From CAZGOM01 sp964542875 (GTDB lineage: Bacteria; Planctomycetota; Phycisphaerae; Phycisphaerales; Phycisphaeraceae): a stretch of DNA of 64,000 nucleotides. Both the position numbers and the translations under genes were made by a program. Location: contig CAZIWA010000002.1 of NCBI GenBank assembly GCA_964542875.1, positions 41,851-105,850 of the forward strand. Reading direction: 5' to 3'. The notes beneath the pieces are model-generated. The model made no database searches. It was given only the letters and a program-made list of their open reading frames with translations, and was not told the DNA's origin. This document shows positions 31,919 to 41,654 of the stretch, piece after piece; positions within the stretch are counted from its first letter, which is position 1, and every line of letters starts with the position of its first letter.

Positions 31919-34288
31919 TCAGCGCACCAACATCCAGTGGAGCTGGGCATCCTTTGCGGGGGCTTTTTCAAATTCAACCGTGAAGCCTTCGGGGGTTTGC
32001 TCGGTGATCGCCCGGACGGTGAGCCAGGAGAGTTCCAGAAACACGGCGTACTTGGCGTCGGGCTCAGGCCGGGGGAATTTGACGACAAGCTTGGTTTGGC
32101 CTGAGGGAACGAGGATGGCGACGCCGCGGAAGTTGCGGGAAGGAGTTTGAGAGCCGGAGAGGCCGGCGACGTTGAAGGCGCCGCCGTTGATCTGGAGGCC
32201 GGTGCCTTCGATGTTGAAGACGCCGGTGTCACGGTTGACGGAAAGCTTGGCTTCCTTTTCCTTGCCGTATTTCCAGACGATGGGGGTCTGGGTGGTGGGC
32301 TGGTAGAAGACCATGCCGCTGGTGACGTCGCCGCGGAAGACGATGCCGTTGTTGGCTGCGGTATCGAAGACGAAAATGTTTTCCCAGGCCGGCTTGCCGT
32401 CGTAGCGCTTGATGGCGTCGGCGAAGGTGGCGGGGCCGCCTGCAACGGTCATGACGGTGGAGCGGGTGATGTGCCCGTGGTTTGCGATGTCGATGACCGG
32501 GGCAGGGAAGGCGCCGGGGACGGATTCAAAGAGCCATGAGCGCAGGGTGATGGGGCGGAAGGGGTCTGGCCCGACGGCCTGGACGATGGGGTCACCCTTT
32601 TCAAAGTCATTCGGGGTGCCGGTGAAGGGCGCCGGGGAGAGCTTGAGGGTGCGCTTGGTGGACGAGTAACCCGCAGGGACATTCACCACGCCTTCGGAGA
32701 CGTCATACGCGTTTGCACCGGGGGCGATGATGTACTTGAGCGGTTTATCGTTCGTATCGGTGGTGTAGTTGGCGTCTTTGTAGAGCGTGGGGGAGCCCGC
32801 GGGCTTTGCACCCCACCAGTGGCGGACGATCTTGATGTCCTTGGTGCCGTCGGCGTTGATGGTGACGCTGTGGATGAGGTACCAGCGGAGCTGGCCAGAG
32901 TCGGGGATGGCTTCGCCGGGCTCGGCAACGGCGAAGTACCAGCCGGCGTGGTTGGTGGAGATGGGGGCGTCGGCGGAAGCGCGGATGAGCCCGCCCATCT
33001 GAAGAGACGTCATGCCGATGGAGTTCGGGCCGACGGTGGTGGGGTAGGTTTTGCCTTGATAGACGCCGTTTTCGGAGGTGGGGGCCTGATCATCCCACCA
33101 ACTGGCAGGACGGACGATGCGCACGGAGCCCTGCTTGATGGATTTGGTTGGACTGAGATTGATGATGGGCCGGCCGGAGCCGAGGGTGTTGGCGGCGCTT
33201 GCGCCGGATGCGTAGATGAGGGTGTTGGTTTTGGCGTCGAAGGAGTCCACCTTGCCGATGAAGGGGTTGGTGTCGCTTTCGATGAAGCCCGCGTAGATGA
33301 CGCCGTTTTCGTCGCCCGCGGTGGAATGGACGTCGCCCATGTAATTGAATCGGGCGTCGAGGAGGTAGTTGTCGCCCTGGGAGTAGTTGTGACGCCAGAT
33401 CATGAGGTCGAAGGTCTGGTTCTCGTTGTGGGAGTAGGTGTCCATGCGGACGAGGTTGACGTGGTTTTTGTTGGAGAGGATGTTGCCTTTTTTGATGGGG
33501 CCTTCAGTGTCGCAGAGGAAGTACCAGAGCTTCTTTTCAGAGTCGAAGCCGAGGGATTTGACGTAGAGGCGTTCGACGCGGCCAGCTTCAAGATTGAGGA
33601 ATTCGCCGGGGAAGATGCCGCGGATGGTGGCGACGTAGATTTTGGTGTCGGGGCCGCCTGGGGCGTCGAGCTGGACCCAGTCACGGTAGCTGTTGGAGCC
33701 GCGGAGGATGGTGTTGTTGAGCCAGAACATGGGCTGGTAGTTCCAGTGGGGAAGCGACTGGCCTTCGGGGAGAAGGAGCTGGCGCTGGAACCGGAGGCCG
33801 GAGGTCATGGGGGGCATGATGGCGCCTGCGTTGCGCAGATCGACCAGGGTGATGCCGGGGCCGGCGTACCAGTTTTTGGCAGGCGCGGGGGCCGCGGGGA
33901 CGCGGATCTGGTCCTGACGCGGGGTTTGAGGGATGAAGCCGGGGTTGGCCTGCTTGGTGATGATGAGGGTGCCGCCTCCGGAGGAGAGGATGGCGTCCTG
34001 GGCGAGGGCGTAGGTTTCCTGGCATTCCTGGGCGGTTTTGACGGGGCCGAACTGCTCCAGGACGTAGAGGCCTTCGGGGAGGGCGATGCCCGCCATGGAT
34101 TGCGGGGCGACCTGGGCGGCGGGCGCCGGGGCGGCTTTGTCCGGCGCGGAGGGTTTGGATTTAAACACGGGCGGCGGGGGAGCGGGCTGGGCGAAAGCGG
34201 GGATGGCGCTGGACAGCACAAGTGCCGCGGCGCAAGAGAGGAGAACCGAGCGGAAGGGGCGTGTGCTTTGATTCATCTGAGTCTGCAT
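31919..34288 (-). CDS. Exported paralog 1 of the four-gene tandem family
   Basis: 789 residues from the ATG at 34288, preceded by GAAGG; a TTG-initiated extension is open but would overlap the neighbour's stop. Signal peptide (FRSVLLSCAAALVLSSAIPA) with cleavage near AFAQ, then a Pro/Ala-rich linker. Shared with the other three copies: LEQFGPV with a GGGTLIITKQ block (about 85-130), RGSNSYRDWV, YSHNENQTFDLMIWRHNYSQ, LGSGRPIINL, HWWGAKPAGSP, GDPIVQAVGPDPFRPI and the C-terminal block ending TPEGFTVEFEKAPAKDA. I do not recognise the family. The GGG-V/T-L-I-I-P start resembles the opening of pectate-lyase-3-type beta-helices and the C-terminal block resembles an H-type-lectin-like or tail-fibre sandwich; both are weak. 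Last in transcription order. Confidence 0.75.
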   Translation of the reverse strand: MQTQMNQSTRPFRSVLLSCAAALVLSSAIPAFAQPAPPPPVFKSKPSAPDKAAPAPAAQVAPQSMAGIALPEGLYVLEQFGPVKTAQECQETYALAQDAILSSGGGTLIITKQANPGFIPQTPRQDQIRVPAAPAPAKNWYAGPGITLVDLRNAGAIMPPMTSGLRFQRQLLLPEGQSLPHWNYQPMFWLNNTILRGSNSYRDWVQLDAPGGPDTKIYVATIRGIFPGEFLNLEAGRVERLYVKSLGFDSEKKLWYFLCDTEGPIKKGNILSNKNHVNLVRMDTYSHNENQTFDLMIWRHNYSQGDNYLLDARFNYMGDVHSTAGDENGVIYAGFIESDTNPFIGKVDSFDAKTNTLIYASGASAANTLGSGRPIINLSPTKSIKQGSVRIVRPASWWDDQAPTSENGVYQGKTYPTTVGPNSIGMTSLQMGGLIRASADAPISTNHAGWYFAVAEPGEAIPDSGQLRWYLIHSVTINADGTKDIKIVRHWWGAKPAGSPTLYKDANYTTDTNDKPLKYIIAPGANAYDVSEGVVNVPAGYSSTKRTLKLSPAPFTGTPNDFEKGDPIVQAVGPDPFRPITLRSWLFESVPGAFPAPVIDIANHGHITRSTVMTVAGGPATFADAIKRYDGKPAWENIFVFDTAANNGIVFRGDVTSGMVFYQPTTQTPIVWKYGKEKEAKLSVNRDTGVFNIEGTGLQINGGAFNVAGLSGSQTPSRNFRGVAILVPSGQTKLVVKFPRPEPDAKYAVFLELSWLTVRAITEQTPEGFTVEFEKAPAKDAQLHWMLVR

Positions 34289-34326
34289 GTCATGAACCTT
34301 CAAAAGTGGGAACCGGGAATACGGGG

Positions 34327-36561
34327 TTAGTTGGTGATCATCCAACTGAGCGTGGCGTTGTCTGGGGCAGGCCGGTCGAACTCAACGGTGAAGCCGGAAG
34401 TTTTGCCGTGAGAGGTGATGACCCAGGAGGTCATCCAGGAGGGAGTGACGAGGATCTGCGTGCCGTTAGTTAGGGTTTGGGTCTCGACGGCGAGGGTGGT
34501 CTGGCCCTTGGGCACGGGGAGGCCGATTTTGCGGAAGTCGCCAGTGGGAAGCGTTTTGGAGGGCTGGCTGAGCTGGCCGTTCAAGAGGATGCTCTGGTCG
34601 TTAAAGTCTGTGTTGGCGTTGACGACTAGCTGACCTGCGGCATGGGTGCCGACGGAAACGTTGGACTCTCTGGGTTTGCCGTCGAGACCTTTGGATGTGT
34701 AGGCCTTCCAGGTGAAGATGCTTGAGCGGCCAGCGGCTGCGGGGTTATCGAAGCGAATGCCGCCAGAGGGGACATCGCCCTTGAAAAGGATGCCGTTTTT
34801 CACTGCGACTTGAATTTCGATGAGCGTGTTAAAGGCGATGTTGGGGCCCTTAAACGCCTGGCCTCTGGTGGCGATGTCGAAATTGCCGGCGCGAAGGGCT
34901 GCATAGCGGGCGATTTGGGAATAGTTGCGGATGTCCAGAACCGGCGAAGGGAAGGCCGCGGGAACGTCTTCAAAAATCCACGACCTTAGGCTGATGGGGA
35001 CAAAGGGGTCCGGGCCGACGGCCTGGGCGATGGGATCGCCAGCGGCGAAGTCCCTGGGTGTGCCGTTGGCGGGACCGGGGGCCAGGCGCAGCGTGCGTTT
35101 GGAGGCATTGGGGCCGGCGCCGGGGCCAGTGACTGCATCGCTGGCGTCGTAGACGTTATTGCCGGGAGCGATGATATATTTGAGAAGCGTGGGCTTTTCA
35201 GGATCGCTGGTGAAGTTAGAGGCCTTGTAGAGCCGGCTGATGCCGGCGTTGGGCTTGGCGCCCCACCAGTGGCGGATGACGCTGAGGGTGCGTGCCTGGG
35301 GGTCAACGGCGCTGATGAGGTACCAGCGGAGAGCACCGTTTGAGCCGGGGATGGCTTCGGAGGGTTCGGAGATGGCGATGTAGTCCCCGATGTTGGCAGG
35401 GGTGATGGGAGCATCGGAGGTGAAGCGGACGGAGCCGCCCCAATTGAGGATTGCGCCGCCTGGGTTCATGATGAAGATGGAGCCCGCGGTGATGCACTTT
35501 TCGGGGTTGAGGTTGATGATGGGGCGGCCGGAGCCGAGGGTGTCGGCATTGTCTGCATCTGAGGAAAAGACGAGGGTGTGAGAAGCGGCGTCGAATGATT
35601 CGGCTTTGCCGGTGAAGGGCCGGACGTCGGAGATGGACCGGGCGTTCATGAGAACAGAGCCACCATCGATGGCGTGTGGCTGATTATCGCCCATGTAGTG
35701 GAAGCGGGTTTTAACGAGCTCGTTGGTGCCCTGGGAAAAGTTATGCCGCCAGAGCATCATGTCGAAGGTCTGGTTTTCATTGTGGGACCAGGTCTCGCCG
35801 TGCACCATGGCGGCGTTGGAGGAGGCGTAGAGGGGGGCGTCTTTGGGGATGATGCCGGTGGTATCGACGGTGGCGAACCAAGACCTGGTCTGGGTGTCGT
35901 AATCGATGGATTCAACTGTGGCGCTGGGGCCGGTGGCATCGCGGGTGGTGTAGAGGGTCTGGCCGGGGAAGAGGCCTTGGACGCTGGATACGGGGAGCTT
36001 GAGATTGGAGCCTTTTGCAGCGCCGGTGGGGGTCGAGCCCTGGTAGGAGGAACCGCCTCGCAGGAGGGATTGCCGGGCGAAGAGGAGAGAATCGTGCGTC
36101 CAATGAGGGAGGGATTGGCCGTCGGCGATCTTGAGCTGGCGCTTGATCATGAGGCCGGTGGAGCTTGGCGGAAGGATTTCGGGGTGGCGCAGGTCGATGA
36201 TGGTGTAGCCGGGGCCAGCGCGCCAGGTTTTGCTGGCCGGGGCGGGGGGCTCGGGGATGCGGATCTGGTTTTGGAGCGTGGAGAGGGGACGCCAGCCAGG
36301 GGCGGCGGTGATGGGGATGAGAAGCACGCCGCCGCCTGCGGCGAGGATGGCGGCTTCGGCGGAGGCAAAGGCCTTGGCCGCATTTTCAGGGGTATCAATG
36401 GGACCAAATTGAGACAAGACGTAGCCGCCTGGGATGGCCTTGAGCGCGGGCAGGTCAAGGGTTTTGACGGGGATGCGGGCGCTTTGCGCGCTGGCTGGTT
36501 TTGATGGGGCCAGTGCGCCAAGGAGCGCCATAAGGAGTAGTGGTGTGGTGCGGCGTTTCAT
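34327..36561 (-). CDS. Exported paralog 2 of the four-gene tandem family (divergent)
   Basis: 744 residues from the ATG at 36561 (MKRRTTPLLLMALLGALA, signal peptide ending near PASA). Most divergent of the four: RGGSSYQGS replaces RGSNSYRDW and the central region is shorter and richer in Ser, yet SHNENQTFDMMLWRHNFSQ, LGSGRPIINLNP, HWWGAKPNAG and GDPIAQAVGPDPFVPI are kept. The C-terminus is ILVTPSWMTSWVITSHGKTS then GFTVEFDRPAPDNATLSW. No operator palindrome is seen before it. The 38-bp gap to paralog 1 suggests that the two are cotranscribed. Confidence 0.75.
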   Translation of the reverse strand: MKRRTTPLLLMALLGALAPSKPASAQSARIPVKTLDLPALKAIPGGYVLSQFGPIDTPENAAKAFASAEAAILAAGGGVLLIPITAAPGWRPLSTLQNQIRIPEPPAPASKTWRAGPGYTIIDLRHPEILPPSSTGLMIKRQLKIADGQSLPHWTHDSLLFARQSLLRGGSSYQGSTPTGAAKGSNLKLPVSSVQGLFPGQTLYTTRDATGPSATVESIDYDTQTRSWFATVDTTGIIPKDAPLYASSNAAMVHGETWSHNENQTFDMMLWRHNFSQGTNELVKTRFHYMGDNQPHAIDGGSVLMNARSISDVRPFTGKAESFDAASHTLVFSSDADNADTLGSGRPIINLNPEKCITAGSIFIMNPGGAILNWGGSVRFTSDAPITPANIGDYIAISEPSEAIPGSNGALRWYLISAVDPQARTLSVIRHWWGAKPNAGISRLYKASNFTSDPEKPTLLKYIIAPGNNVYDASDAVTGPGAGPNASKRTLRLAPGPANGTPRDFAAGDPIAQAVGPDPFVPISLRSWIFEDVPAAFPSPVLDIRNYSQIARYAALRAGNFDIATRGQAFKGPNIAFNTLIEIQVAVKNGILFKGDVPSGGIRFDNPAAAGRSSIFTWKAYTSKGLDGKPRESNVSVGTHAAGQLVVNANTDFNDQSILLNGQLSQPSKTLPTGDFRKIGLPVPKGQTTLAVETQTLTNGTQILVTPSWMTSWVITSHGKTSGFTVEFDRPAPDNATLSWMITN

Positions 36562-36723
36562 GAAGCGGGTCCGGGGGGAAGTCTTGAGAGCTGGGTTTGA
36601 ATCCCGAATGCAAGAGAGGTGGGGCCATCCTAACTTGGAGGTTGAAACGTATAGACGACGGCCCAATGAGACACAGCACGGGGGTTGCGACCCGTGCTGC
36701 GCCATCCCGATCGGGGGGCTGGA

Positions 36724-39009
36724 TTACCGGACCAGGAGCCAGTGGAGTCTGGCGTCCTTGGCCGGGGCTTTTTCAAACTCAACGGTGAATCCTTCAGGGG
36801 TTTGCTCGGTGATGGCACGGCCTGTGATCCAGGTCGTTTCAATGAAGACTGCGAACTCCGCGTCGGGTTCGGCTTTGGGGAACTTGACGGTGATTTTGGT
36901 CTGACCGGAGGGGACGGCGACGTTGACGCCGCGAAGGTTGTTGGCAGGGGCCGCAGAGCCGGAGATGCCTGCGACTTTGGAGACGCTGGTGCCGACTTCA
37001 AGCCCATTGGCCTGGAGCTTCATCACGCCGGTGTCGCGGGTGACGGCGATGGAGGCCTCCTTGTGCTTTTCATAGTTCCAGACGATGGGCGACTCAATGC
37101 CCGGTTGGGCGAAGACGATGCCCTTTTTGACGTCTGCATTGAAGGCGATGCCTTTTTCGGAAGCGGAGTCGAAGACGAAATAGTTTTTCCAGGGCGCTTT
37201 CTGATCGTAACGCTTGTCGATTTCGGCCATTTTGGCTGTGCCGCCGCCGACGGTGAAGATGCTTTGACGCTGGATATAGCTCATGTTGCGGAAGTCCATC
37301 ATGGGCGCGGGGAACGCGCCGGGGACGGCTTCAAAGAGCCATGAGCGCATGGTGATGGGACGGAAGGGGTCTGGCCCGATGGCCTGGACGATGGGGTCGC
37401 CCTTTTCAAAGTCGGCGGCGGTGCCGTTGGAGGGGCCAGGGGCGATGCGGATCAGGGACTTGGGGTCTTTAACGGCTTCGGAGACGTCGTAGGCATTGGC
37501 GCCGGGAGCAACGATGTAGGAGAGGGGCTTGTCATTGGTGTCGGTGGTGTAGTTGGACTCTTTGTAGAGCGTGGGGGAGCCGGCGGATTTTGCGCCCCAC
37601 CAGTGGCGGATGATCCGGATGTCCTTGGTGCCATCGGGTTTTTCGGTGACAGAGTCGATCAGGTACCAGCGGATCTGCTTGGAGGAGGGAACCAGCTCGG
37701 ATTCTTCGGTAACGCCGAAGTACCAGCCGATGTGATCCTGGGAAACGGGCGAGTCTTTGCTGAGCTGGATGAGCCCGCCCATGCGCAGGACCTTGATTCC
37801 GATTTTGTCTGGGGCAATGGTGGAGGGGTAGGTTTCGCCCTTGTAGACGCCGTTGCCTGCGGGGTCGGCTTCCACGTCCCACCATTCAGAAGGTCGGACG
37901 ATGCGGACCTTGCCCGCTGTGACGGCCTTTTTGGGGTTGAGGTTGATGATGGGGCGGCCGGAGCCCAGGGTGTTGGTGAGCTTGCCGTTACCGAAAGTGA
38001 GTTCCTGGGTCTGGGGGTTCCAGGTGTTGACGACGCCGGTGAAGGGATTGGTGTCGCTTTCGATGAAGCCTGCGTAGATGACGCCGTTTTCATCGCCGGA
38101 GGTGGAGTGGACGTCGGACATGTATTTGAATTTGACGTCGACGAGGTAGGTGTCGCCCTGGGAGTAGTTGTGACGCCAGAGCATGAAGTCGAAGGTCTGG
38201 TTTTCGTTGTGGGAATAGGTGTCCATGCGGACAAGGTTGACGTGGTTTTTGTTGTGGAGCAGGGCGCCCTTGGAGACGGGGCCGTTGGTGTCGGCGACGA
38301 AGTACCACATCTTTTTGGCTTGATCGAAGCCGAGGGACTTCACATAGAGGCGTTCGACGGTGTAGTCGCCGGAGTTGAGGAATTCGCCTGGGAAGAGGCC
38401 GCGGATGGTGGCGACGTAGAACTTCTGGTCTTTGCCGCCTGGGACGGCTTCCTGGAGCCAATCGCGATAGCTGTTGGAGCCACGGAGGATGGTGTTGTTC
38501 ATCCAGATCATGGGCTGGTAGTCCCAGTGCGGGAGGCTTTGGCCGTAGGGGAGATTCAAGGTGCGGTTGAGGGTGAAGCCGCGGGCCATGGGTAGGGTGA
38601 GGGAGCCCATTTTGCGCAGGTCGACGACGGTGATGCCGGGGCCGACGCGCCAGGATTTGGAGGCGGGGGCCGGAGGATCAGGAAAGCGGAGCTGGTTTTG
38701 AACGGGCTGGGGGGTGGCCCAGGAAGCGGCGGCATTGGCGGGGATGATGAGGACACCGCCACCGGCGGCGAGGATGGCGTCTTCGGCTTTCTTGAAAGTG
38801 GTCTGGGCGGCGTCTGGGGTGTTGACGGGGCCGAACTGTTCGAGGTTATACGCGCCTTGCGGGAGGCTGCTGGAGGCGGGGGCGGCAACAATGGGGGTTG
38901 CGGGAGCGGGCTTGGGTTTTTCCGCAGGTGTGGTCTGCGCAAAAGCGGCTGGGCTGACGAATGCGGCGATGAGGGCTAAAGCAACATGTGAGAGCCGGAG
39001 GGTGGGCAT
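36724..39009 (-). CDS. Exported paralog 3 of the four-gene tandem family
   Basis: 761 residues from the ATG at 39009; the frame extends 136 codons further up as Pro/Ser-rich chance coding and overlaps paralog 4. Signal peptide MPTLRLSHVALALIAAFVSP, cleavage after AFAQ. It is closest to paralog 4 (LEQFGPVN, FKKAEDAILAAGGGVLIIPA, RMDTYSHNENQTFDFMLWRH, DENGVIYAGFIESDTNPF). Preceded by the operator-like palindrome at 39053-39064. Function unknown; presumably periplasmic or surface-exposed and concerned with a polymer substrate, given the neighbours. Confidence 0.75.
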   Translation of the reverse strand: MPTLRLSHVALALIAAFVSPAAFAQTTPAEKPKPAPATPIVAAPASSSLPQGAYNLEQFGPVNTPDAAQTTFKKAEDAILAAGGGVLIIPANAAASWATPQPVQNQLRFPDPPAPASKSWRVGPGITVVDLRKMGSLTLPMARGFTLNRTLNLPYGQSLPHWDYQPMIWMNNTILRGSNSYRDWLQEAVPGGKDQKFYVATIRGLFPGEFLNSGDYTVERLYVKSLGFDQAKKMWYFVADTNGPVSKGALLHNKNHVNLVRMDTYSHNENQTFDFMLWRHNYSQGDTYLVDVKFKYMSDVHSTSGDENGVIYAGFIESDTNPFTGVVNTWNPQTQELTFGNGKLTNTLGSGRPIINLNPKKAVTAGKVRIVRPSEWWDVEADPAGNGVYKGETYPSTIAPDKIGIKVLRMGGLIQLSKDSPVSQDHIGWYFGVTEESELVPSSKQIRWYLIDSVTEKPDGTKDIRIIRHWWGAKSAGSPTLYKESNYTTDTNDKPLSYIVAPGANAYDVSEAVKDPKSLIRIAPGPSNGTAADFEKGDPIVQAIGPDPFRPITMRSWLFEAVPGAFPAPMMDFRNMSYIQRQSIFTVGGGTAKMAEIDKRYDQKAPWKNYFVFDSASEKGIAFNADVKKGIVFAQPGIESPIVWNYEKHKEASIAVTRDTGVMKLQANGLEVGTSVSKVAGISGSAAPANNLRGVNVAVPSGQTKITVKFPKAEPDAEFAVFIETTWITGRAITEQTPEGFTVEFEKAPAKDARLHWLLVR

Positions 39010-39052
39010 TGAGTGATTCCTGGAATCAGAAGGGTGGAACTGAAACGACATT

Positions 39053-39064
39053 ATGTCATGACAA
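39053..39064. promoter_or_regulatory. Operator-like palindrome before paralog 3
   Basis: ATGTCATGACAA, core TGTCATGACA, a perfect 10-bp palindrome, 44 bp before the ATG at 39009. The same core is 40 bp before paralog 4 and variants lie beside the regulator gene at 46.2 kb. Confidence 0.6.
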
Positions 39065-39145
39065 TAAATTGGAGCAAGAGGCGTGAGCGGCGGCTGGGAT
39101 GAGGGTGGGGAACCGGGAAAAAGCAGGCCGGGAGCGGGGTGAGGA

Positions 39146-41416
39146 TCAGCGGACCAGCAGCCAATGGAGCCTGGCTTCCTTGGCGGGGGCCTTCTCGAAT
39201 TCCACGGTGAAGCCCTCGGGGGTTTGCCCGGTGATGGCCCGGGGGGTGATCCAAGTGGTTTCGATGAAGATGGCGTAGTCGGCATTGGCCTCAGGCTTGG
39301 GGAACTTGACGGTAAGCTTGGTTTGGCCTGAAGGAACCGGGATGTTCTTGCCGCGGAGATTGGTGGATTGGGTGGCGTCGCCGGAGAGGCCGGTGACCTG
39401 GGTGACGGGCGCGGCAACCTGGAGGCCTGTGGCCTGGAGCTTCATCACGCCCGACTCACGTCCGACGGTGAGGTTGGCTTCCTTGAAGTCTGCATAGTTC
39501 CAACTGATCGCCGCTTCAGTGGAGGGTTGCATGAAATGGAACCCTTTTTTCACATCGGCGCGGAAGAGGAAACCGATCTGCGAAGTGGCTTCGACATCCA
39601 TGATGGTGTCGAAAGCAGACTTCTGGTCGTACTGACGCTTGGCATTTTCGGCGTAGGTGGCGCCGGCCCCGGAGCCGATTTTCATGACCGCGAATTTCTG
39701 GATGGGGCTGAGGTTGCGGATGTCCATGACTGCGCCGGGGAAAGCGCCGGGGACGTTTTCAAAAAGCCATGACTTAAAGGAGATGGGACGGAAAGGGTCT
39801 GGCCCGACGGCCTGAACGATGGGATCGCCTTTTTCAAAGTCGTTTGTTGTGCCGGCGACTGCTGAGGGAGAGAGCTTGATGGAGCGGTCGAAGCTGGGGG
39901 AATCCTTGACGCCGTCGGCGACGTCGTAGGCGTTTACACCCGGGGCGATGACGTAGGTGAGGGGCTTGTCGTTGGCGTCTGTGGTGTAGTTGGATTCTTT
40001 ATAAAGCGTGACGGATTTGGCGACCTTTGCACCCCACCAGTGGCGGATGATTTTCAGGTCTTTGGTGCCGTCGGGGTTCACGGTGATGGAGTCGATGAGG
40101 TACCAGCGGAGCTGGCCGGACTTGGGGATTTTTTCTCCGGCATCGGTAACGGCGAAATACCAGCCGGCGTATTTGTTGTCGACGGGGGCGTCTTTGGAGA
40201 GGCGCATGAGCCCGCCCATGTGAAGAACGGATGCGCCGATTTTGTCCTTATCGATGGTGGTGGGGTAGGTTTTGCCCTGGTAGACGCCGCAAAGCGCGGG
40301 GTCTGCCTCGGCGTTCCACCAGTCGGCGGGACGGACGATGCGGACGGTGCCGGTGGTTACGGCCTTTTTGGGGTTGAGGTTGATGATGGGGCGGCCGGAG
40401 CCGAGGGTGTTGTTGGCCTTGGCGTTGCCGTCGTAGATCAGGCGGCCGTCGGCGGGGTTAAAGGACTCAACCTTGCCTTCGAAGGGGTCGACATGGCTTT
40501 CGATGAAGCCTGCGAAGAGGGCGCCGTTTTCATCGCCGGAGGTGGAGTGGATGTCGCCCATGTATTTAAAGCGGGCGTCGATGAGGTAGTTATCGCCCTG
40601 GGAGTAGTTGTGACGCCAGAGCATGAGGTCGAAGGTCTGGTTTTCGTTGTGGGAGTAGGTGTCCATCCGGAGGATGTTGGTGTGATTCTTGTTGTGGATC
40701 ATCGCGCCTTTGTGCATGGGCTTTTCGCAGTCGGCGATGAAATACCACATCTGCTTGGCCTTGTCGTAGCCGAGGGATTTGACGCAGAGGCGTTCGACGG
40801 TGCCGTAGTCTCCGGAGTTGAGGAATTCACCGGGGAAGACGCCGCGGATGGTGGCGACGTAGAACTTCTGGTCTTTGCCGCCTGGGATGTCTTCCTGGAG
40901 CCAGTCGCGGTAGCTGGTGGAGCCGCGGAGGATGGTGTTTTTGATGGAGATCATCGGGTCGATGTCCCAGTGGGGGAGCGATTCGCCGACGGGGAGCTGG
41001 AGCGTGCGGTTGATGGTGAAGCCGCGGGCCATGGGTGTGGTGACGGAGCCCATTTTGCGCAGGTCGATGACGGTGATGCCGGGGCCGAGCTTCCAGGATT
41101 TGGTGAGGGCGGGAGCTTCGGGGGTGCGGAGCTGGTGCTGAACGGTCTGAGTGGCTGTGAAATTGGGATCGGTGTTGGCGGGGATGATGAGGACGCCGCC
41201 GCCGGCTGCGAGGATGGCGTCTTCGGCTTTTTTGAAGGTGGCTTTGGCTGCGGCGGTGGAGTTGACGGGGCCGAACTGTTCGAGGGAATAAGCGCCGTTG
41301 GGGAGGGCGGAGGCGGCCTGGGGGACGACTTTAGGAGTTTCCTGGGCGAATGCGGGTGCGACGCCAATGGTGGCCAAAAGCGCGGCGGCGATTTTCGAGA
41401 GATGAGTGATGCGCAT
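39146..41416 (-). CDS. Exported paralog 4 of the four-gene tandem family
   Basis: 756 residues; ATG at 41416 with GGAAGGG eight bases before it. Signal peptide MRITHLSKIAAALLATIGVA, cleavage after AFAQ. It contains the full set of shared motifs: LEQFGPVN, GGGVLIIPANTD, SLPHWDIDPMISIKNTILRG, MDTYSHNENQTFDLMLWRH, LGSGRPIINLNPKKAV, IIRHWWGAKVA, YVIAPGVNAYDVAD, GDPIVQAVGPDPFRPI and a C-terminal sandwich ending RLHWLLVR. First gene of the array in transcription order, with operator palindrome TTGTCATGACAA 40 bp upstream. A long open frame on the opposite strand is a shadow. Confidence 0.75.
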   Translation of the reverse strand: MRITHLSKIAAALLATIGVAPAFAQETPKVVPQAASALPNGAYSLEQFGPVNSTAAAKATFKKAEDAILAAGGGVLIIPANTDPNFTATQTVQHQLRTPEAPALTKSWKLGPGITVIDLRKMGSVTTPMARGFTINRTLQLPVGESLPHWDIDPMISIKNTILRGSTSYRDWLQEDIPGGKDQKFYVATIRGVFPGEFLNSGDYGTVERLCVKSLGYDKAKQMWYFIADCEKPMHKGAMIHNKNHTNILRMDTYSHNENQTFDLMLWRHNYSQGDNYLIDARFKYMGDIHSTSGDENGALFAGFIESHVDPFEGKVESFNPADGRLIYDGNAKANNTLGSGRPIINLNPKKAVTTGTVRIVRPADWWNAEADPALCGVYQGKTYPTTIDKDKIGASVLHMGGLMRLSKDAPVDNKYAGWYFAVTDAGEKIPKSGQLRWYLIDSITVNPDGTKDLKIIRHWWGAKVAKSVTLYKESNYTTDANDKPLTYVIAPGVNAYDVADGVKDSPSFDRSIKLSPSAVAGTTNDFEKGDPIVQAVGPDPFRPISFKSWLFENVPGAFPGAVMDIRNLSPIQKFAVMKIGSGAGATYAENAKRQYDQKSAFDTIMDVEATSQIGFLFRADVKKGFHFMQPSTEAAISWNYADFKEANLTVGRESGVMKLQATGLQVAAPVTQVTGLSGDATQSTNLRGKNIPVPSGQTKLTVKFPKPEANADYAIFIETTWITPRAITGQTPEGFTVEFEKAPAKEARLHWLLVR

Positions 41417-41455
41417 TGGAACCCTTCCGGTAAGAGGTCGATTTATCGTAACGGA

Positions 41456-41467
41456 TTGTCATGACAA
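41456..41467. promoter_or_regulatory. Operator-like palindrome before paralog 4
   Basis: TTGTCATGACAA, a perfect 12-bp palindrome, 40 bp before the ATG at 41416. Its TTGT-N4-ACAA layout is the one used by AraR-type (GntR/LacI chimera) regulators, and such a regulator is encoded at 46317. Confidence 0.65.
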
Positions 41468-41654
41468 AAAGACAGACAGGAGGGTAGACGTGAGGGGCGT
41501 GAGGAAGTTCCCAATGGCGTGAATTATTTGCGTGCGACTTTGCGGCGTGAGATAGAGGCGGAGGCTTGATAAAATGGCTTGGCTCATGTCTTGAAAGGGC
41601 TAGTTATCAAGCCCGCATGCGATAAACATTTGAACTTTCCCATGAATGCGACTT

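Noticed and set aside
34281..34292. Possible TGTYATRACA site at paralog 1
   Set aside because: TGTCATGAAC overlaps the start codon and breaks the palindrome, so chance is the better explanation.
32819..34330. Long plus-strand open frames opposite the paralog array (also 35674-36504, 37603-38595 and 40040-41464)
   Set aside because: Gly/Val/Asp-rich shadow frames that recur at the same place in several paralogs because the coding strand is conserved. No independent start signals.
39010..39417. N-terminal extension of paralog 3 by 136 codons
   Set aside because: Pro/Ser-rich, overlaps paralog 4's coding end, and would hide the signal peptide. The ATG at 39009 gives the same layout as the other paralogs.
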